A DNA stretch of 62,947 bases from Ralstonia sp. TCR112 (GTDB lineage: Bacteria; Pseudomonadota; Gammaproteobacteria; Burkholderiales; Burkholderiaceae): contig NZ_VOSS01000008.1 in the NCBI RefSeq assembly GCF_007997035.1, forward strand, positions 1 to 62,947, written 5' to 3'. Every line of letters starts with the position of its first letter. Position 1 is the stretch's first letter. This document shows, piece after piece, positions 18,292 to 29,600 of the stretch. The notes under the pieces are model-generated. The model was not told where the DNA came from, searched no databases, and saw nothing but the letters and a program-made list of their open reading frames with translations. Position numbers and translations under genes: made by a program.

Positions 18292-19288
18292 CGGCGTCCA
18301 CCCACGCGACCCCCCTCGAAGTCCGCAACCTCCGCACGCACTTCTTCACGCGCGAAGGCGTGCTGCCGGCCGTGGACGACGTGTCGTTCTCGCTCGCGCG
18401 CGGGCGCATCCTCGGGCTGGTGGGCGAGTCCGGCTCAGGCAAGTCCGTCACCGGCTTCTCGATCATGGGTCTGGTGGACTCGCCCGGCCGCATCGTCGGC
18501 GGCGAGATCCTCTATCAGGGCCGCGACCTCACCAAGCTGCCCCCGCGTGAATTGCGCAAGCTGCAGGGCAACCGCATCGCCATGGTCTTCCAGGACCCGA
18601 TGATGACGCTCAACCCCGTGCTGCGCATCGATGCCCAGATGATCGAAGCCGTGCGCGCGCACAGCAGCATGAGCCACAAACAGGCGTGGGACCACGCGCG
18701 CGACACGCTCGGCCTGATGGGCATTCCGAGCCCCGAAGAACGGCTGCGCGCCTATCCGCATCAGCTTTCGGGCGGCATGCGCCAGCGCGTGGCGATTGCC
18801 ATTGCGATGCTGCATCGGCCGGACCTGATCATTGCCGACGAACCGACCACGGCGCTGGACGTGACCATCCAGGCGCAGATTCTGTCCGAAGTGCAGAAGC
18901 TCGCTCGCATGCACGGCACGGCGCTGATCTGGATCACGCATGACCTGTCTGTCGTAGCCGGGCTGGCCGACGAGGTGGCCGTGATGTACGCCGGCCGCAT
19001 CGTCGAACACGGCCCGGTTGATGCGGTGCTCGATGCCCCGTTGCACCCCTACACCATGGGCTTGATCGACAGCCTGCCCAGCGAGAACCGGCGCGGCCAG
19101 CGCCTGCGCCAGATTCCCGGCATGACACCGAACCTGCTGTCGCTGCCCGCGGGCTGCGCGTTTGCGGCACGCTGCCCGCGTGCCACCGAGGTCTGCGGCG
19201 TACGCCCGGACATCACGCAGCCCATACCTGACCGCCTTGTACGCTGCTTCCATCCGGGCGCACAGCACGCTTCCTCGCAGGAGGTCGC

Positions 19289-19292
<4 letters not shown>
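18288..19292 (+). CDS. Oligopeptide/dipeptide ABC transporter ATP-binding protein (DppD-like)
   Basis: 334-residue cytoplasmic ATPase. Walker A GESGSGKS near residue 46, signature [15 protein letters not shown], Walker [13 protein letters not shown] and the switch His in [11 protein letters not shown] are all present. The C-terminal extension has the Cys cluster of the OppD/DppD family ([14 protein letters not shown]). It overlaps neighbours by ATGA on both sides. Confidence 0.94.
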
Positions 19293-20290
<998 letters not shown>

Positions 20291-20328
20291 GCCAACGATT
20301 CCAACAAAAAGGGAAAAGGGAAATCACC

Positions 20329-21897
20329 GTGAAACGCCTCCTTGCTTCATCGCTTGCCGTTGCCCTGCTGACTGCCGCTGGCGCCGTGAGCGCGCAAACG
20401 CTGAACATCGCCTTTGCCGATCCGCTGTCGTCGCTCGACCCGCAGTTGAACAACCACGCGGGTGACCGCTCCGTCGACGTGCATTTCTGGGATCTGCTCG
20501 TCGAAAACAAGTGGAACAAGCTGCAGCCCGGCCTGGCGCTGTCGTGGAAGACGCTGGATCCGAAGACGTGGGAATTCAAGCTGCGCCCGAACGTGAAATG
20601 GCACGACGGCCAGCCGTTCACGGCGGATGACGTCATCTTCTCGTACCAGCGCGCGCGCAGCGTGCCGGGCAGCGTGGCAACGTTCGCGGGCTATCTGCGC
20701 ACGGTGGAATCGGTCACGGCCAAGGACCCGCTCACGCTCATCATCAAGACGAACATCCCGAACCCCGACCTGCCGCTGAACCTCGCATCCGTGCACATCG
20801 TCAGCAAGCATGTGGGCGAGAAATCGTCCACCGAGGACTACAACGCCGGCCGCGCCGTGGTGGGCACGGGCCCCTACAAGTTCGTCTCGTATGTGCCGGG
20901 CGACCGCGTGGTGATGGCGCGCAACGACAACTACTGGGGCGGCAAGCAGCTCTGGGAGAAGGTCAATTACCGCTACATCAACAATGCTGCCGCGCGTACG
21001 GCCAACCTGCTCTCGGGCGAGGTGGACGTCATCGACAAGGTGTCGGTGTCTGACCTGGCGCGCCTGCGCCAGTCGCCCAATGTGAAGGTGTTTGCCTACC
21101 CCGGCCTGCGCGTGATGCTGCTGCAGCCGAGCTTCCGCAAAGGGCCGAACGAGTACATCACGGGCAACGACGGCAAGCCGCTGCCGAACAATCCGCTGCT
21201 GGATGTGCGCGTGCGCCGCGCGCTGTCACTGGCCATCGACCGCAAGGCGATCGTCGACCGCATCTTGCAAGGTGCCGCCACCGTCGCCAACCAGTGGATG
21301 CCGTCGGACACGTACGGCTACAACCCCGACGTGAAGGACATCGCTTACGACCCGGCGCAGGCCAAGAAGCTGCTGGCCGACGCAGGCTTTCCGCAGGGCT
21401 TCAACCTCGTGATGCACGTGCCGAACGATCGCTATCCGCAAGGCCCCGAAACGGCGCAGGCGGTGGCGCAGTTCTGGACGCGCATCGGCGTGAAGGCGCG
21501 CGTGGAAGTGGTGCCCTGGTCGGTCTACTCGGGCCGCGCCAACAAGAATGAATATGCGATGAGCATGCTGGCGTGGGGCAACGGCACGGGCGAAGCAAGC
21601 TACGCGCTGGTCAACGTGCTGGCCACGGTCGACACCAAGAAGGGCCTGGGCGCATCCAACTGGGGCCACTACAGCAACGCGGCTGTCGACAACGCGCTGA
21701 ACGCCTCCACCGAGGAATTCAACGTGGAAAAGCGCGCGGCGATTCTTCGCCATTCGGTCAAGCTGGTCTCGGATGATGTTGGCGTGATGCCGCTGTACCA
21801 CTACCAGAACGTGTGGGCCGCCAAGAAAGGCCTGAAGGTGACGCCGATGACGAGCGATCGCACCGCGGCGCAAATGGTCACCAAGGACGGAAAGTAA
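20329..21897 (+). CDS. Family-5 ABC transporter substrate-binding protein
   Basis: 522-residue periplasmic binding protein. A signal peptide of about 22 residues (GTG start, KRLLASSLAVALL, cleavage after VSA) is followed by the family-5 solute-binding domain: FADPLSSLDPQLNNHAGD, WEFKLRPNVKWHDGQPFTADDV and GTGPYKFVSY. The GTG start is preceded by AAAAGGGAAA. An upstream ATG overlapping the ATPase gene would bury the signal peptide and is rejected. From memory, the closest named group is the KPN_01854-type binding protein, which co-occurs with CMD- and AhpD-domain proteins as it does here. Confidence 0.92.
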   Translation: MKRLLASSLAVALLTAAGAVSAQTLNIAFADPLSSLDPQLNNHAGDRSVDVHFWDLLVENKWNKLQPGLALSWKTLDPKTWEFKLRPNVKWHDGQPFTADDVIFSYQRARSVPGSVATFAGYLRTVESVTAKDPLTLIIKTNIPNPDLPLNLASVHIVSKHVGEKSSTEDYNAGRAVVGTGPYKFVSYVPGDRVVMARNDNYWGGKQLWEKVNYRYINNAAARTANLLSGEVDVIDKVSVSDLARLRQSPNVKVFAYPGLRVMLLQPSFRKGPNEYITGNDGKPLPNNPLLDVRVRRALSLAIDRKAIVDRILQGAATVANQWMPSDTYGYNPDVKDIAYDPAQAKKLLADAGFPQGFNLVMHVPNDRYPQGPETAQAVAQFWTRIGVKARVEVVPWSVYSGRANKNEYAMSMLAWGNGTGEASYALVNVLATVDTKKGLGASNWGHYSNAAVDNALNASTEEFNVEKRAAILRHSVKLVSDDVGVMPLYHYQNVWAAKKGLKVTPMTSDRTAAQMVTKDGK

Positions 21898-21902
21898 GCG
21901 CC

Positions 21903-23783
21903 ATGGGAACGTTCGCGCTCAGCGTGGCGCCGGCGGATGACCTGATCGACGTACCGCGCGGCATCGTCGTGACGGGGCTCGCGCCCGGCGCCCAGGTCGG
22001 CATCGTCGCGCAAACGCGTCGCGGCAATGGCGTGCTGTGGCACAGCCGCGCCGCATTCGTCGCCGATGCGCACGGCACCGTGGACCTGACGCGCGACGCG
22101 CCCGTCTCCGGTGACTACGCCGGCGTCAGCGCGATGGGCATCGTCTGGAGCCAGCGCCCGGAAGACGGCAAGGCACGCGAGGTGTTTCCACAGCCAGTCA
22201 CAGAGCCGTTGACCACCACGCTGACGGCCACGGCCAACGGCGAGTCGGTCCACGCGCGCTTCGTGCAACGGCTGGCCGCGCCGGGCGTGACGCGCCACGA
22301 TGTGCGCGACGATGGTCTGGTCGGCACGCTGTACCTGCCCGATCCGTATGCGCACCCGGGGCCGCGCCCTGCGGTGCTTATCCTCAACGGCTCGGGCGGT
22401 GGCATCAACGAGCCGCGCGCGGCGCTGTTTGCTTCGCACGGCTATGCGGCGTTTGCGCTGGCCTACTTCAAGGCGCCGGGGCTGTCGGACTACATCTCGA
22501 ATACGCCGCTGGAATATTTCGAGCGCGCGCTTGCATGGCTGCGCAAACGCGTGGAGCCGCTGCACGACTTCGTTGCCGTGAGCGGCCAGTCGCGCGGGGG
22601 TGAACTGGCATTGCTGCTCGGCGCGACATTCCCTGAGGCGGTATCTGCCGTCATTGGCTACGTGCCGGGCGCCGTGGTGCACAGCGGACAGAACGCCGCG
22701 GACCCTGCCGTCGGCCGCGAAGGCCCGACGTGGCTGTATCGCGGTCAGCCGTTGCCGCATCTGTGGGAAGGCAACCGTACTGCGACCTGGGCACCGTTCG
22801 ACGAAGGCCCCGCGCCGCATCGCCACGAGCGCGCCATCCGCACCGCGCTGCAGGATGCCGATGCCGTGGCACGCGCGCGCATCCGCATCGAACGCGCGCG
22901 CGGTCCGGTGCTGCTGCTCTCCGCCACCGACGACGGCTCGTGGCCCTCGAGCGACTATGCGCGCATGGTGACGACCAAACTGGCCGAGGTACGCCACCCC
23001 TACCCCGTCCAACATTTCGATTACGAAGGCGCGGGTCACGCCATCGTCTTCCCATACGTGCCGACCACGCAGCTCGTCTATGCGCACCCGGTGTCGGGCC
23101 GCATCAGCACCGGCGGCGGCGAGCCGCGTGCCAATGCCCGCGCCGACGCCCAGTCATGGGCAGCAGTGCTTCGCTTCCTCGCCAGCGCGGTGGCCGCGCG
23201 CGGCGCGTCCGTACCCGATTCCCGGAGCCTTTCATCGATGGATTTCACGCCCGCACAAGATGTGGTCGACCAGGTTGCCGGCCTGGACGACGGCAGCGCC
23301 ACGCATGCGCTGCGCCATGCCCGCGAAAAGGTCGCTACGGCCACGCAGGGCAGCTATGAAGCGCTGTTCGACGCAGGCCTGCCCGACCTGACGTTGGGCG
23401 AACGCCTGCTCGTCGCGCTGTACGCCTGCCGCCTGACACCGGCGGCTGAACTGGCCGAACACTACCGCGCACGCCTCGCGAATACGCCGGTCGACGCAGA
23501 TGCGTTGCAAGCCGTCGACCACGGCGATATCGACACGCTGACCGACGCCCGCCTGCGCGCCATCCTGACCTTCACGCGCACGCTCGTCGAGCGCCCCATC
23601 GAGGGCGACCGCGATGCGCTGTTGCGCTTGCCCGCAGCGGGCCTCGCTACGGCCGACGTCGTGACGCTCGCGCAGCTCATCGCTTTCCTGTCGTATCAGA
23701 CGCGGCTCGTCGCCGGCTTGCGCGCGCTTCGCGAAGCTGCCGGCAACGGCAGCGCCACCGCCTCCACGGAGACCGCAGCATGA
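21903..23783 (+). CDS. Fusion of BAAT/dienelactone-hydrolase-like alpha/beta hydrolase with CMD-domain protein
   Basis: 626-residue two-part protein. Residues 1-120 look like the beta-sandwich domain of acyl-CoA thioesterase/bile-acid acyltransferase (BAAT) proteins. Residues about 130-440 are an alpha/beta hydrolase with nucleophile elbow GQSRGGE (Ser230) and a catalytic-His candidate in YEGAGHAIVFPY. From about residue 446 a separate domain begins (MDFTPAQDVVDQVAGLDDG) that resembles the Avi_7170-type carboxymuconolactone-decarboxylase-like family, usually an independent protein. Start 21903 lies 5 bp after the binding-protein stop. An internal ATG at 23238 marks the domain joint and might act as a second start. 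The hydrolase may release an acyl or ester group from the imported substrate; that is inference. Confidence 0.85.
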   Translation: MGTFALSVAPADDLIDVPRGIVVTGLAPGAQVGIVAQTRRGNGVLWHSRAAFVADAHGTVDLTRDAPVSGDYAGVSAMGIVWSQRPEDGKAREVFPQPVTEPLTTTLTATANGESVHARFVQRLAAPGVTRHDVRDDGLVGTLYLPDPYAHPGPRPAVLILNGSGGGINEPRAALFASHGYAAFALAYFKAPGLSDYISNTPLEYFERALAWLRKRVEPLHDFVAVSGQSRGGELALLLGATFPEAVSAVIGYVPGAVVHSGQNAADPAVGREGPTWLYRGQPLPHLWEGNRTATWAPFDEGPAPHRHERAIRTALQDADAVARARIRIERARGPVLLLSATDDGSWPSSDYARMVTTKLAEVRHPYPVQHFDYEGAGHAIVFPYVPTTQLVYAHPVSGRISTGGGEPRANARADAQSWAAVLRFLASAVAARGASVPDSRSLSSMDFTPAQDVVDQVAGLDDGSATHALRHAREKVATATQGSYEALFDAGLPDLTLGERLLVALYACRLTPAAELAEHYRARLANTPVDADALQAVDHGDIDTLTDARLRAILTFTRTLVERPIEGDRDALLRLPAAGLATADVVTLAQLIAFLSYQTRLVAGLRALREAAGNGSATASTETAA

Positions 23784-24370
23784 CCGAGATCATTCGCGCC
23801 CACGGCTTCACCAACGAATCGCTTGAGTGGCGAGCATGGCTGGATGTGGTCGACCTCGACCGCGCCACGCCCGAGCAGATCGCCGTGCTGGAAGAAAGCC
23901 ATCCGAGGGCGAAAACGTCTGACTATTACCGGTTTCTCGTTCACCAGCCCGAGATCCTGCGTCAGCGGTCGGCGGCGTTCAACGCGATCATGTATGCGCC
24001 GGGCGGCCTGTCGCGTGCGGAACGCGAACTCGCCAGCGCGGTGGTGTCGCGCGTCAACGGCTGCGTGTATTGCGCGTCTGTCCACGCGCAGCGCTTCGAA
24101 CAGCTTGCCAAGCGCACCGACGTGATCAAGCAGGTCTTTGAAGACCCGCACATCGCCGGCACGAACGCGCGCGAACGAGCCATCGTGCTGTTCTCGATCG
24201 ACCTGACGATGCGCCCGGGCGACGTACGCGACGAAGACTTGCAGCCCCTCAAGGCCGCTGGTCTGACCGACGCGGAGATTCTCGACCTGATCCACGCCGT
24301 GGCCATCTTTGCGTGGGCGAACCGGCTGATGCTGAATCTGGGCGAGCCGGTGTTTCCGGACGCGGCCTGA
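23780..24370 (+). CDS. AhpD-like alkylhydroperoxidase-domain protein
   Basis: 196-residue protein of the AhpD/CMD superfamily with the redox motif C95-VY-C98-ASV-H102, which in AhpD-type proteins handles peroxides. It fits the Avi_7169-type family, whose genes usually sit beside the Avi_7170-type CMD protein and a family-5 importer, as here. Its start overlaps the preceding stop (ATGA). Last gene of the operon. It may detoxify peroxide produced by the flavin monooxygenase or act on an oxidised intermediate. Confidence 0.88.
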   Translation: MTEIIRAHGFTNESLEWRAWLDVVDLDRATPEQIAVLEESHPRAKTSDYYRFLVHQPEILRQRSAAFNAIMYAPGGLSRAERELASAVVSRVNGCVYCASVHAQRFEQLAKRTDVIKQVFEDPHIAGTNARERAIVLFSIDLTMRPGDVRDEDLQPLKAAGLTDAEILDLIHAVAIFAWANRLMLNLGEPVFPDAA

Positions 24371-24395
24371 GCTGGGCGGCATCGCTCCAAAGAAG

Positions 24396-24430
24396 AAAGC
24401 CGCAGGCACACACCTGCGGCTTTTGTTTTG
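24396..24430 (+). terminator. Rho-independent terminator of the ABC importer operon
   Basis: Perfect 11-bp stem (AAAGCCGCAGG/CCTGCGGCTTT) with loop CACACA followed by TGTTTTG, 25 bp past the last gene. Confidence 0.87.
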
Positions 24431-24438
24431 TAGATAGC

Positions 24439-24681
24439 CTAGCGTGCACCGTCCGTCGTGGGTACACGCGTGCCTTCGGTATAGGAATCGAATTTCCCAG
24501 CCCTCGCGCCGTCTGCATAGACGTCGAACCTCGTGGCCAATCCGCCATCGGTGTAAGGATTGCGCGCCTCCATGCCGGCGCTGCCATCCGTGTACACATC
24601 TCGTGTGGCGCTCGCATGCGTCAGGGTTGCTCCTGACGCGGCAACGATTGCCGTGACGACGATCCACAGTCTCCTGTCCAT
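24439..24681 (-). CDS. Small secreted repeat protein (YTDG-type repeats)
   Basis: 80-residue protein with a signal peptide (residues 1-24, MDRRLWIVVTAIVAASGA, cleavage after HAS or SAT). The mature part is four imperfect repeats of about 13-16 residues built on [D/N]xY[T/A][D/E]G: DVYTDGSAG, NPYTDGGLA, DVYADGARA, DSYTEGTRV. The ribosome binding site is near-perfect (AAGGAGGTG, 5 bases before ATG), which argues strongly that it is a real gene. I do not recognise the family. It is convergent with the importer operon and followed immediately by that operon's terminator. Confidence 0.72.
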   Translation of the reverse strand: MDRRLWIVVTAIVAASGATLTHASATRDVYTDGSAGMEARNPYTDGGLATRFDVYADGARAGKFDSYTEGTRVPTTDGAR

Positions 24682-24741
24682 TTCACACCTCCTTTTCTGC
24701 AGGATGAGGTTCCTGCAACCAACTGATCAACATGCGCATGC

Positions 24742-26118
24742 TCACGACGCGGGTCTCACGTTCTGGTTGACGCGGAACAGGTTGCCCGGATCGTATCTGG
24801 CCTTGATCGCTGCCAACCTGGCGTAGTTATCGCGGTAGGTGGCCTGCACCCGCTCCTGCCCCTCGTCCATCATGAAATTCACATAGGCCCCGCCCGCCGA
24901 ATAGGGATGCAGTGCGTCCCAGTACCCTTTGCACCAATTCGTGATGCGCTCGCGCTGGTCGGGGTCGGGGTCAACGCCCACGATGACGGCCGCCCATTTC
25001 GAATCGCGGTAGGCGAACGGCGTTTCCTTGCGCCCCATGCGATGCACGGCAGCGTCGATGGGATACAGGTGCATCGTGGAATGCATGGTCGGCAGTTGCG
25101 AACCATGTTGCACATGCAGTGCGATGGCCTCTTCCGGGAGGTCGTTGACGAAGTCGGCGCGCCAATACCACTGCAGGCCAGGCGGATATAGCGCGTCAAA
25201 GGCGGTCTGCAACATCGGATAAGGCATGGTCCCGATACCGTACAGCGCAGGCTGTTGCGCTCGAACTGGCGCGAATGCCGCTTCCGCCGTTGCGGGGTCG
25301 CCCGTGTAGCACCACACAACGCCGCACATCTTCTGCAGATGCAACGCGGGCGGGAACGGTGGTGCTGGCGGCACTGTGAGAAAAGCGAAGAAGCCGTTGA
25401 GTTCGGGCGGCGCCTTCGGCAGGAAGTCGCGGTACCAGCGCAGAACGTCGGCGGCTTGATCGAGCGGCCAAAGCGTGGGGCCCGCGACCACGTTGCTCAC
25501 CGCATGCAGGCGGAACTCGAATGAGGTGACGACACCGAAGTTGCCACCGCCACCGCGCACGGCCCAAAACAGATCCTCGTTGGCATGCGCATTGGCGGTA
25601 ACGAAGCTGCCGTCGGCAAGCACGATATCGACCGACAGCAGATTGTCGATCGTCAGGCCAAAGCGCCGTGCCAGATGACCAATCCCTCCGCCCAGGGTCA
25701 GCCCGCCAACCCCGGTGGTGCTGATAATGCCGGCCGGCGTTGCGAGGCCGAATGCGTGCGTCGCATGATCGACGTCTCCCCACGTGCAACCGCCTTCGGC
25801 ACGCACCGTGTGGGCAACAGGATCGACACGAATGCCGCGCAAACGGGCCAGATCGATCACCAAACCGTCGTCACACACCCCCAGACCGCCGCCATTGTGA
25901 GCGCCACCACGCACGGCCAGCAGCAAGCCGTTATTGCGCGCGAAGTTGACTGACGCAATCACGTCGGCCACGTCCGAGCACTGCGCGATGAGGCGCGGCC
26001 GCTTGTCGATCATCGCGTTGTAGACGCGGCGTGCCGCGTCGTAGTGCGGAGCGCCCGGTTCGACGAGCGCACCCCGCAACTGCGCACGGAACGTCTGGAC
26101 CGTGGTGTCTTCGAGCAT
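24742..26118 (-). CDS. FAD-linked oxidase with berberine-bridge (BBE) C-terminus
   Basis: 458-residue flavoprotein of the PCMH/berberine-bridge-enzyme class. The FAD-binding N-terminal domain has RGGAHNGGGLGV, where the His is the usual site of covalent flavin attachment, then GGCTWGDVDHATHAFGLA and GVGGLTLGGGIGHLARRFG. The second Cys used for bicovalent flavin in plant BBEs is not in its usual place, so single attachment is likely. The C-terminal BBE motif is seen at YVNFMMDEGQERVQATY with YDPGNLFRVNQNV. No signal peptide. Start 26118 follows AGGAG by 7 bases; the in-frame codon at 26139 does not. It is divergent from the DUF4242/LuxR gene pair. Confidence 0.9.
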   Translation of the reverse strand: MLEDTTVQTFRAQLRGALVEPGAPHYDAARRVYNAMIDKRPRLIAQCSDVADVIASVNFARNNGLLLAVRGGAHNGGGLGVCDDGLVIDLARLRGIRVDPVAHTVRAEGGCTWGDVDHATHAFGLATPAGIISTTGVGGLTLGGGIGHLARRFGLTIDNLLSVDIVLADGSFVTANAHANEDLFWAVRGGGGNFGVVTSFEFRLHAVSNVVAGPTLWPLDQAADVLRWYRDFLPKAPPELNGFFAFLTVPPAPPFPPALHLQKMCGVVWCYTGDPATAEAAFAPVRAQQPALYGIGTMPYPMLQTAFDALYPPGLQWYWRADFVNDLPEEAIALHVQHGSQLPTMHSTMHLYPIDAAVHRMGRKETPFAYRDSKWAAVIVGVDPDPDQRERITNWCKGYWDALHPYSAGGAYVNFMMDEGQERVQATYRDNYARLAAIKARYDPGNLFRVNQNVRPAS

Positions 26119-26276
26119 GGTGATCTCCTGGGCAAGCATGGCCGAACCGATCTGGCTGTATCTGCAGAGCGGAAAAAATCGGGCGCCGGAAAGCGTGATG
26201 GAAGTCTAGAAGCGGGACATCGTCCGTTCCATCCGCTGCCTTGATCATTTTTGTATGCCGCTCGGCCCGCCCCGGG

Positions 26277-26294
26277 ATAGTCAATACTGACTAT
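26277..26294. promoter_or_regulatory. 18-bp perfect inverted repeat in the FAD-oxidase / DUF4242 divergent promoter
   Basis: ATAGTCA-ATAC-TGACTAT: two 7-base arms, exactly complementary, spaced by 4. It sits in the 252-bp divergent intergenic region, 77 bp from the DUF4242 start. LuxR-type HTH proteins commonly bind imperfect 18-20-bp palindromes, so the LuxR-type regulator encoded next door is the obvious candidate ligand. Function is inferred. Confidence 0.5.
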
Positions 26295-26370
26295 TTGTTT
26301 TGCTCCCTCTTCGGCCTTCAATAAAACGCAAGGGCGGCGTGGCCCGTCGACGCATCAGGAGGGAAGACAA

Positions 26371-26628
26371 ATGCCGCTGTTTCTCATCGAACGCCAGTTT
26401 GCGGAAGCATTGGAGATCGGCGCCGCTAGCGTTGCGAACATCCAGCACATCAATGCAGATGTCGGTGTGAACTGGGTCTTCTCTTTTCTCTCGGCGGACC
26501 GCAAGAAAACCTATTGCCTATACGAAGCCCCAAGCGCGGATGCCATCCGAGAGGCAGCTCACCTCGCAAGCCTGCCGGCTGACGTCGTGATCGAGGTGAG
26601 TCAAGTGCGTCCGGAGAGCTTCGTGTGA
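26371..26628 (+). CDS. DUF4242 family protein
   Basis: 85-residue ferredoxin-like-fold protein matching DUF4242: MPLFLIERQFAEAL at the start, VNWVFSFLSADRKKTYCLYEAPS in the middle and VVIEVSQVRPESF at the end. Some DUF4242 proteins (SCO4226-type in Streptomyces) bind nickel; here the role is unknown. Strong ribosome binding site GGAGGGAAG. It is 12 bp upstream of the giant LuxR gene and surely co-transcribed with it. Confidence 0.85.
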   Translation: MPLFLIERQFAEALEIGAASVANIQHINADVGVNWVFSFLSADRKKTYCLYEAPSADAIREAAHLASLPADVVIEVSQVRPESFV

Positions 26629-26640
26629 CGCCCGGCAACC

Positions 26641-29600
26641 ATGCATTGCGCTTGCTGCCACCGATTGTGCCGGCCCGACGCACGGTTTTGCGACGGTTGC
26701 GGCATGCCGCTGCAGGCGGAATCCGCCGCGTCAGGTGGCAGCACCTGCAACAGTGACAGCGCGCTCGCGACGGCACGCTTCGTTGGCCGCGAGCGTGAAC
26801 TCGAGGTACTGCGCCGCCTGCTGACGCGAGCGCAAGACGGCAGGGGCGGCATTGCGGCGTTGGCTGGGGAACCTGGCATCGGCAAGACGCGTACCGCCGA
26901 AATCGTTGCCCAACAGGCAGAGCAACACGGCATGCAAACGCTGTGGGGCCGCTGCAATGAGGAGCCCGGCGCACCGCCCTACTGGCCCTGGCAACAACTG
27001 GTGCGTAGCTGGATTGCCTCACACGACGAAGACAGCATCCACCACGCATTGGCCTGCGGGGTCGCGCCGCTCGCCGAAATCGTTCCCGACCTTGCAGACC
27101 GGTTGCCCGATCCGGTGCGTGATCGCGCAGTTGCCACGCCAAGTACCGAAGTCGCGCAGGCGCGCTTCCGGCTGTTCGACGCCGTCAACACCTTCTGGCA
27201 GCGCGCGGCGCAACAACATCCGTTGCTGCTCATCCTCGACAACCTGCACTGGGCCGACGCGTCGTCCCTGCGCCTGCTGGAATTTCTTGCGCCTGACCTG
27301 TGCAGCAATCGCATTCTGCTCCTGGTGACGTACCGTGATGTCGAGCTATCGAGACAGCACCCGCTGTCGGCCACACTGGGCGAACTGGCGCGCCAACCAT
27401 GCTTCGAGCGGTTGCGCCTGAGCGGGCTGACGCACGCGGAAACCGCGCACATGATGGAACTGGCTGCCGATACGACCGTCGCCCCCGCGCTGGTCGATGC
27501 GGTCCATGCGCAAACGGAAGGGAACCCCTTGTTCGTGGGCGAAATGACCCGCCTGCTGGTACAGGAAAAATCGTCCGCCAGCCCGGGGGACGTACTACGC
27601 ATTCCGGAGGGCATCAAGGAAGTGATCGGACGGCGCTTGAATCGCTTGTCCGCCAATGCGAACAAGGTGCTGACCGCCGCGGCGGTTATCGGCCGCGCAT
27701 TTGAATTCCGTCTGCTGACTGCGCTGGCCGACGAAGTCGACGAAGAGATCTGCGGCGCAGCCCTCGACGAAGCGCTGCAGGCTCGTGTGGTCGAGGCCTT
27801 GCGCGACCCGGGCCACTATCACTTTGCCCATGCCTTGTTCCGCGAGACGCTCTACGACGAGATCCCCATCCCTCGGCGCAGCCGCCTCCATCTGAAGCTC
27901 GCGCGTGCGATCGAGATGATTCACGGCGACGACCTCGAGCCGCATCTGCCTGCGCTGGCCTATCACCACTGGGCCGCCCTGCCCGGAGGCGACGCCGCAC
28001 TCGCGGTGGATTACGCGCAACGTGCGGCGCGGCGGGCCGACCGCCTGCTCGCGCACGAAGAATCGGCGCGCTACTGCCACATGGCACTGCAGGCCATGGA
28101 CGCGGGCAGCGGCCTGGCGCGCGAGACACGCTGCAGCCTGCTCAATGCGCTAGGCACCGCACACAGCCATGCCGGTGATTGGCTCCAGGCCATGCAGACG
28201 TTCAAGGAAGCGGCTCGCCTGAGCGCGGAGTACGGCAATGCAAGGGAACTCGCTTACGCCGCACTTGGTTTCGAAACAGCGAGTTGGGCGCCAGGACTGC
28301 CCGGGGGCCCCGCGGCCGAACTCCTGCGCGAGGCTCTCGCAGCCCAGGGCAGCGACGAGCCGGTGATGAGCGCCCGCCTGCTGAGCGCCCTGGCGCGCGC
28401 CCTCATTTTCAGCGGCGAGGAGGCACAAGCAAGCCGGGTACACGAGCAGGCCATCGCAGTGGCACGCCGCGCGGGAGACCCCGCAACTCTGGCCGACACC
28501 CTTGTTGCGACCGTGTCGCTGCGCTGGCAGCAGGAGCACATTGCCCAGCGCATCGCGGCCTCGGATGAAGCCTACAAGCTGGCCCGGCAAGCCGGCGACC
28601 GCACGCTCATGTGTGCAACACGTGCGTGGCGCTTCTTCGATGACTTTGAACTCGGCGACATGGCAGCCTGGCGAGCCAACCTAGAGGAATACGAGCGCAG
28701 TGGGGAGACGCTGCGCCAACCTTTCATCCATTACACGGCCAGCATGTCGCGCGCCATGCATGCACTGTTCGAAGGGCGCTTTGCCGATGCAGAGCGCCTC
28801 ATACCCAACGCTTACGAGATCGCGCGGCGCATGCCCGGCATGGATGCCGCCGGGGTCTACGGCGTCCAGATGTTCATGCTGCGCCGCGAACAGGGCCGGT
28901 TGCTCGAGGTGGCACCTCTGGTCGAGCAGTTCGTTGAGCACACCAGCGCGATGGCCATCTGGCAGCCGGGCATCGCCTTGATGCGCGCAGAGCTCGGGCA
29001 ACTGGAGGCGGCGCGCAAGACGTTTGACACGCTCGCCAACGCCGACTTCCTCACGATCGCGCGCGATGGTGTCTGGGTAGCCAATCTCACGTATCTGGCC
29101 ATCGTGTGTCATGCGCTTGGCGATGCCGCCAGGGCGGCGGCGCTGTATCGACTGCTTGTCCCGTTCAGCGGGCGCAACCTGGTGTTCGGCACCGCAATCG
29201 CCTCGTTCGGCGCAGCCGACGCGATCCTGGGCGCATTGGCCACAACGATGGGCAACTGGTCACAAGCGCAGCAACACTTTCAGGCCGCCCTGGCGATGAA
29301 CGAACGCCAAGGCGCAAGGCCTGCCCTCGCTCGCACGCGGCTAGACTTTGCGCAGATGCTCCTGCGTCGTGGCGAGGCGGGCGATCTCGATCGTGCAGAT
29401 GCCTTGTTGAGCGCCGCAAAAGACGAGGCGGCAATGCTGGGGATGGTCAGCTTGCTGGCGCGCATCGAGACCGCCAGGGCGTTGGTCAAGGCGGCTACGG
29501 TGGAGCACTACCCCGCCGGGTTGAGCCGACGCGAGGCCCAGGTGCTCCGCCTGATCGCGCAAGGCAAGGGTAACCGCCAGATTGCCCGTGAATTGTTCGT

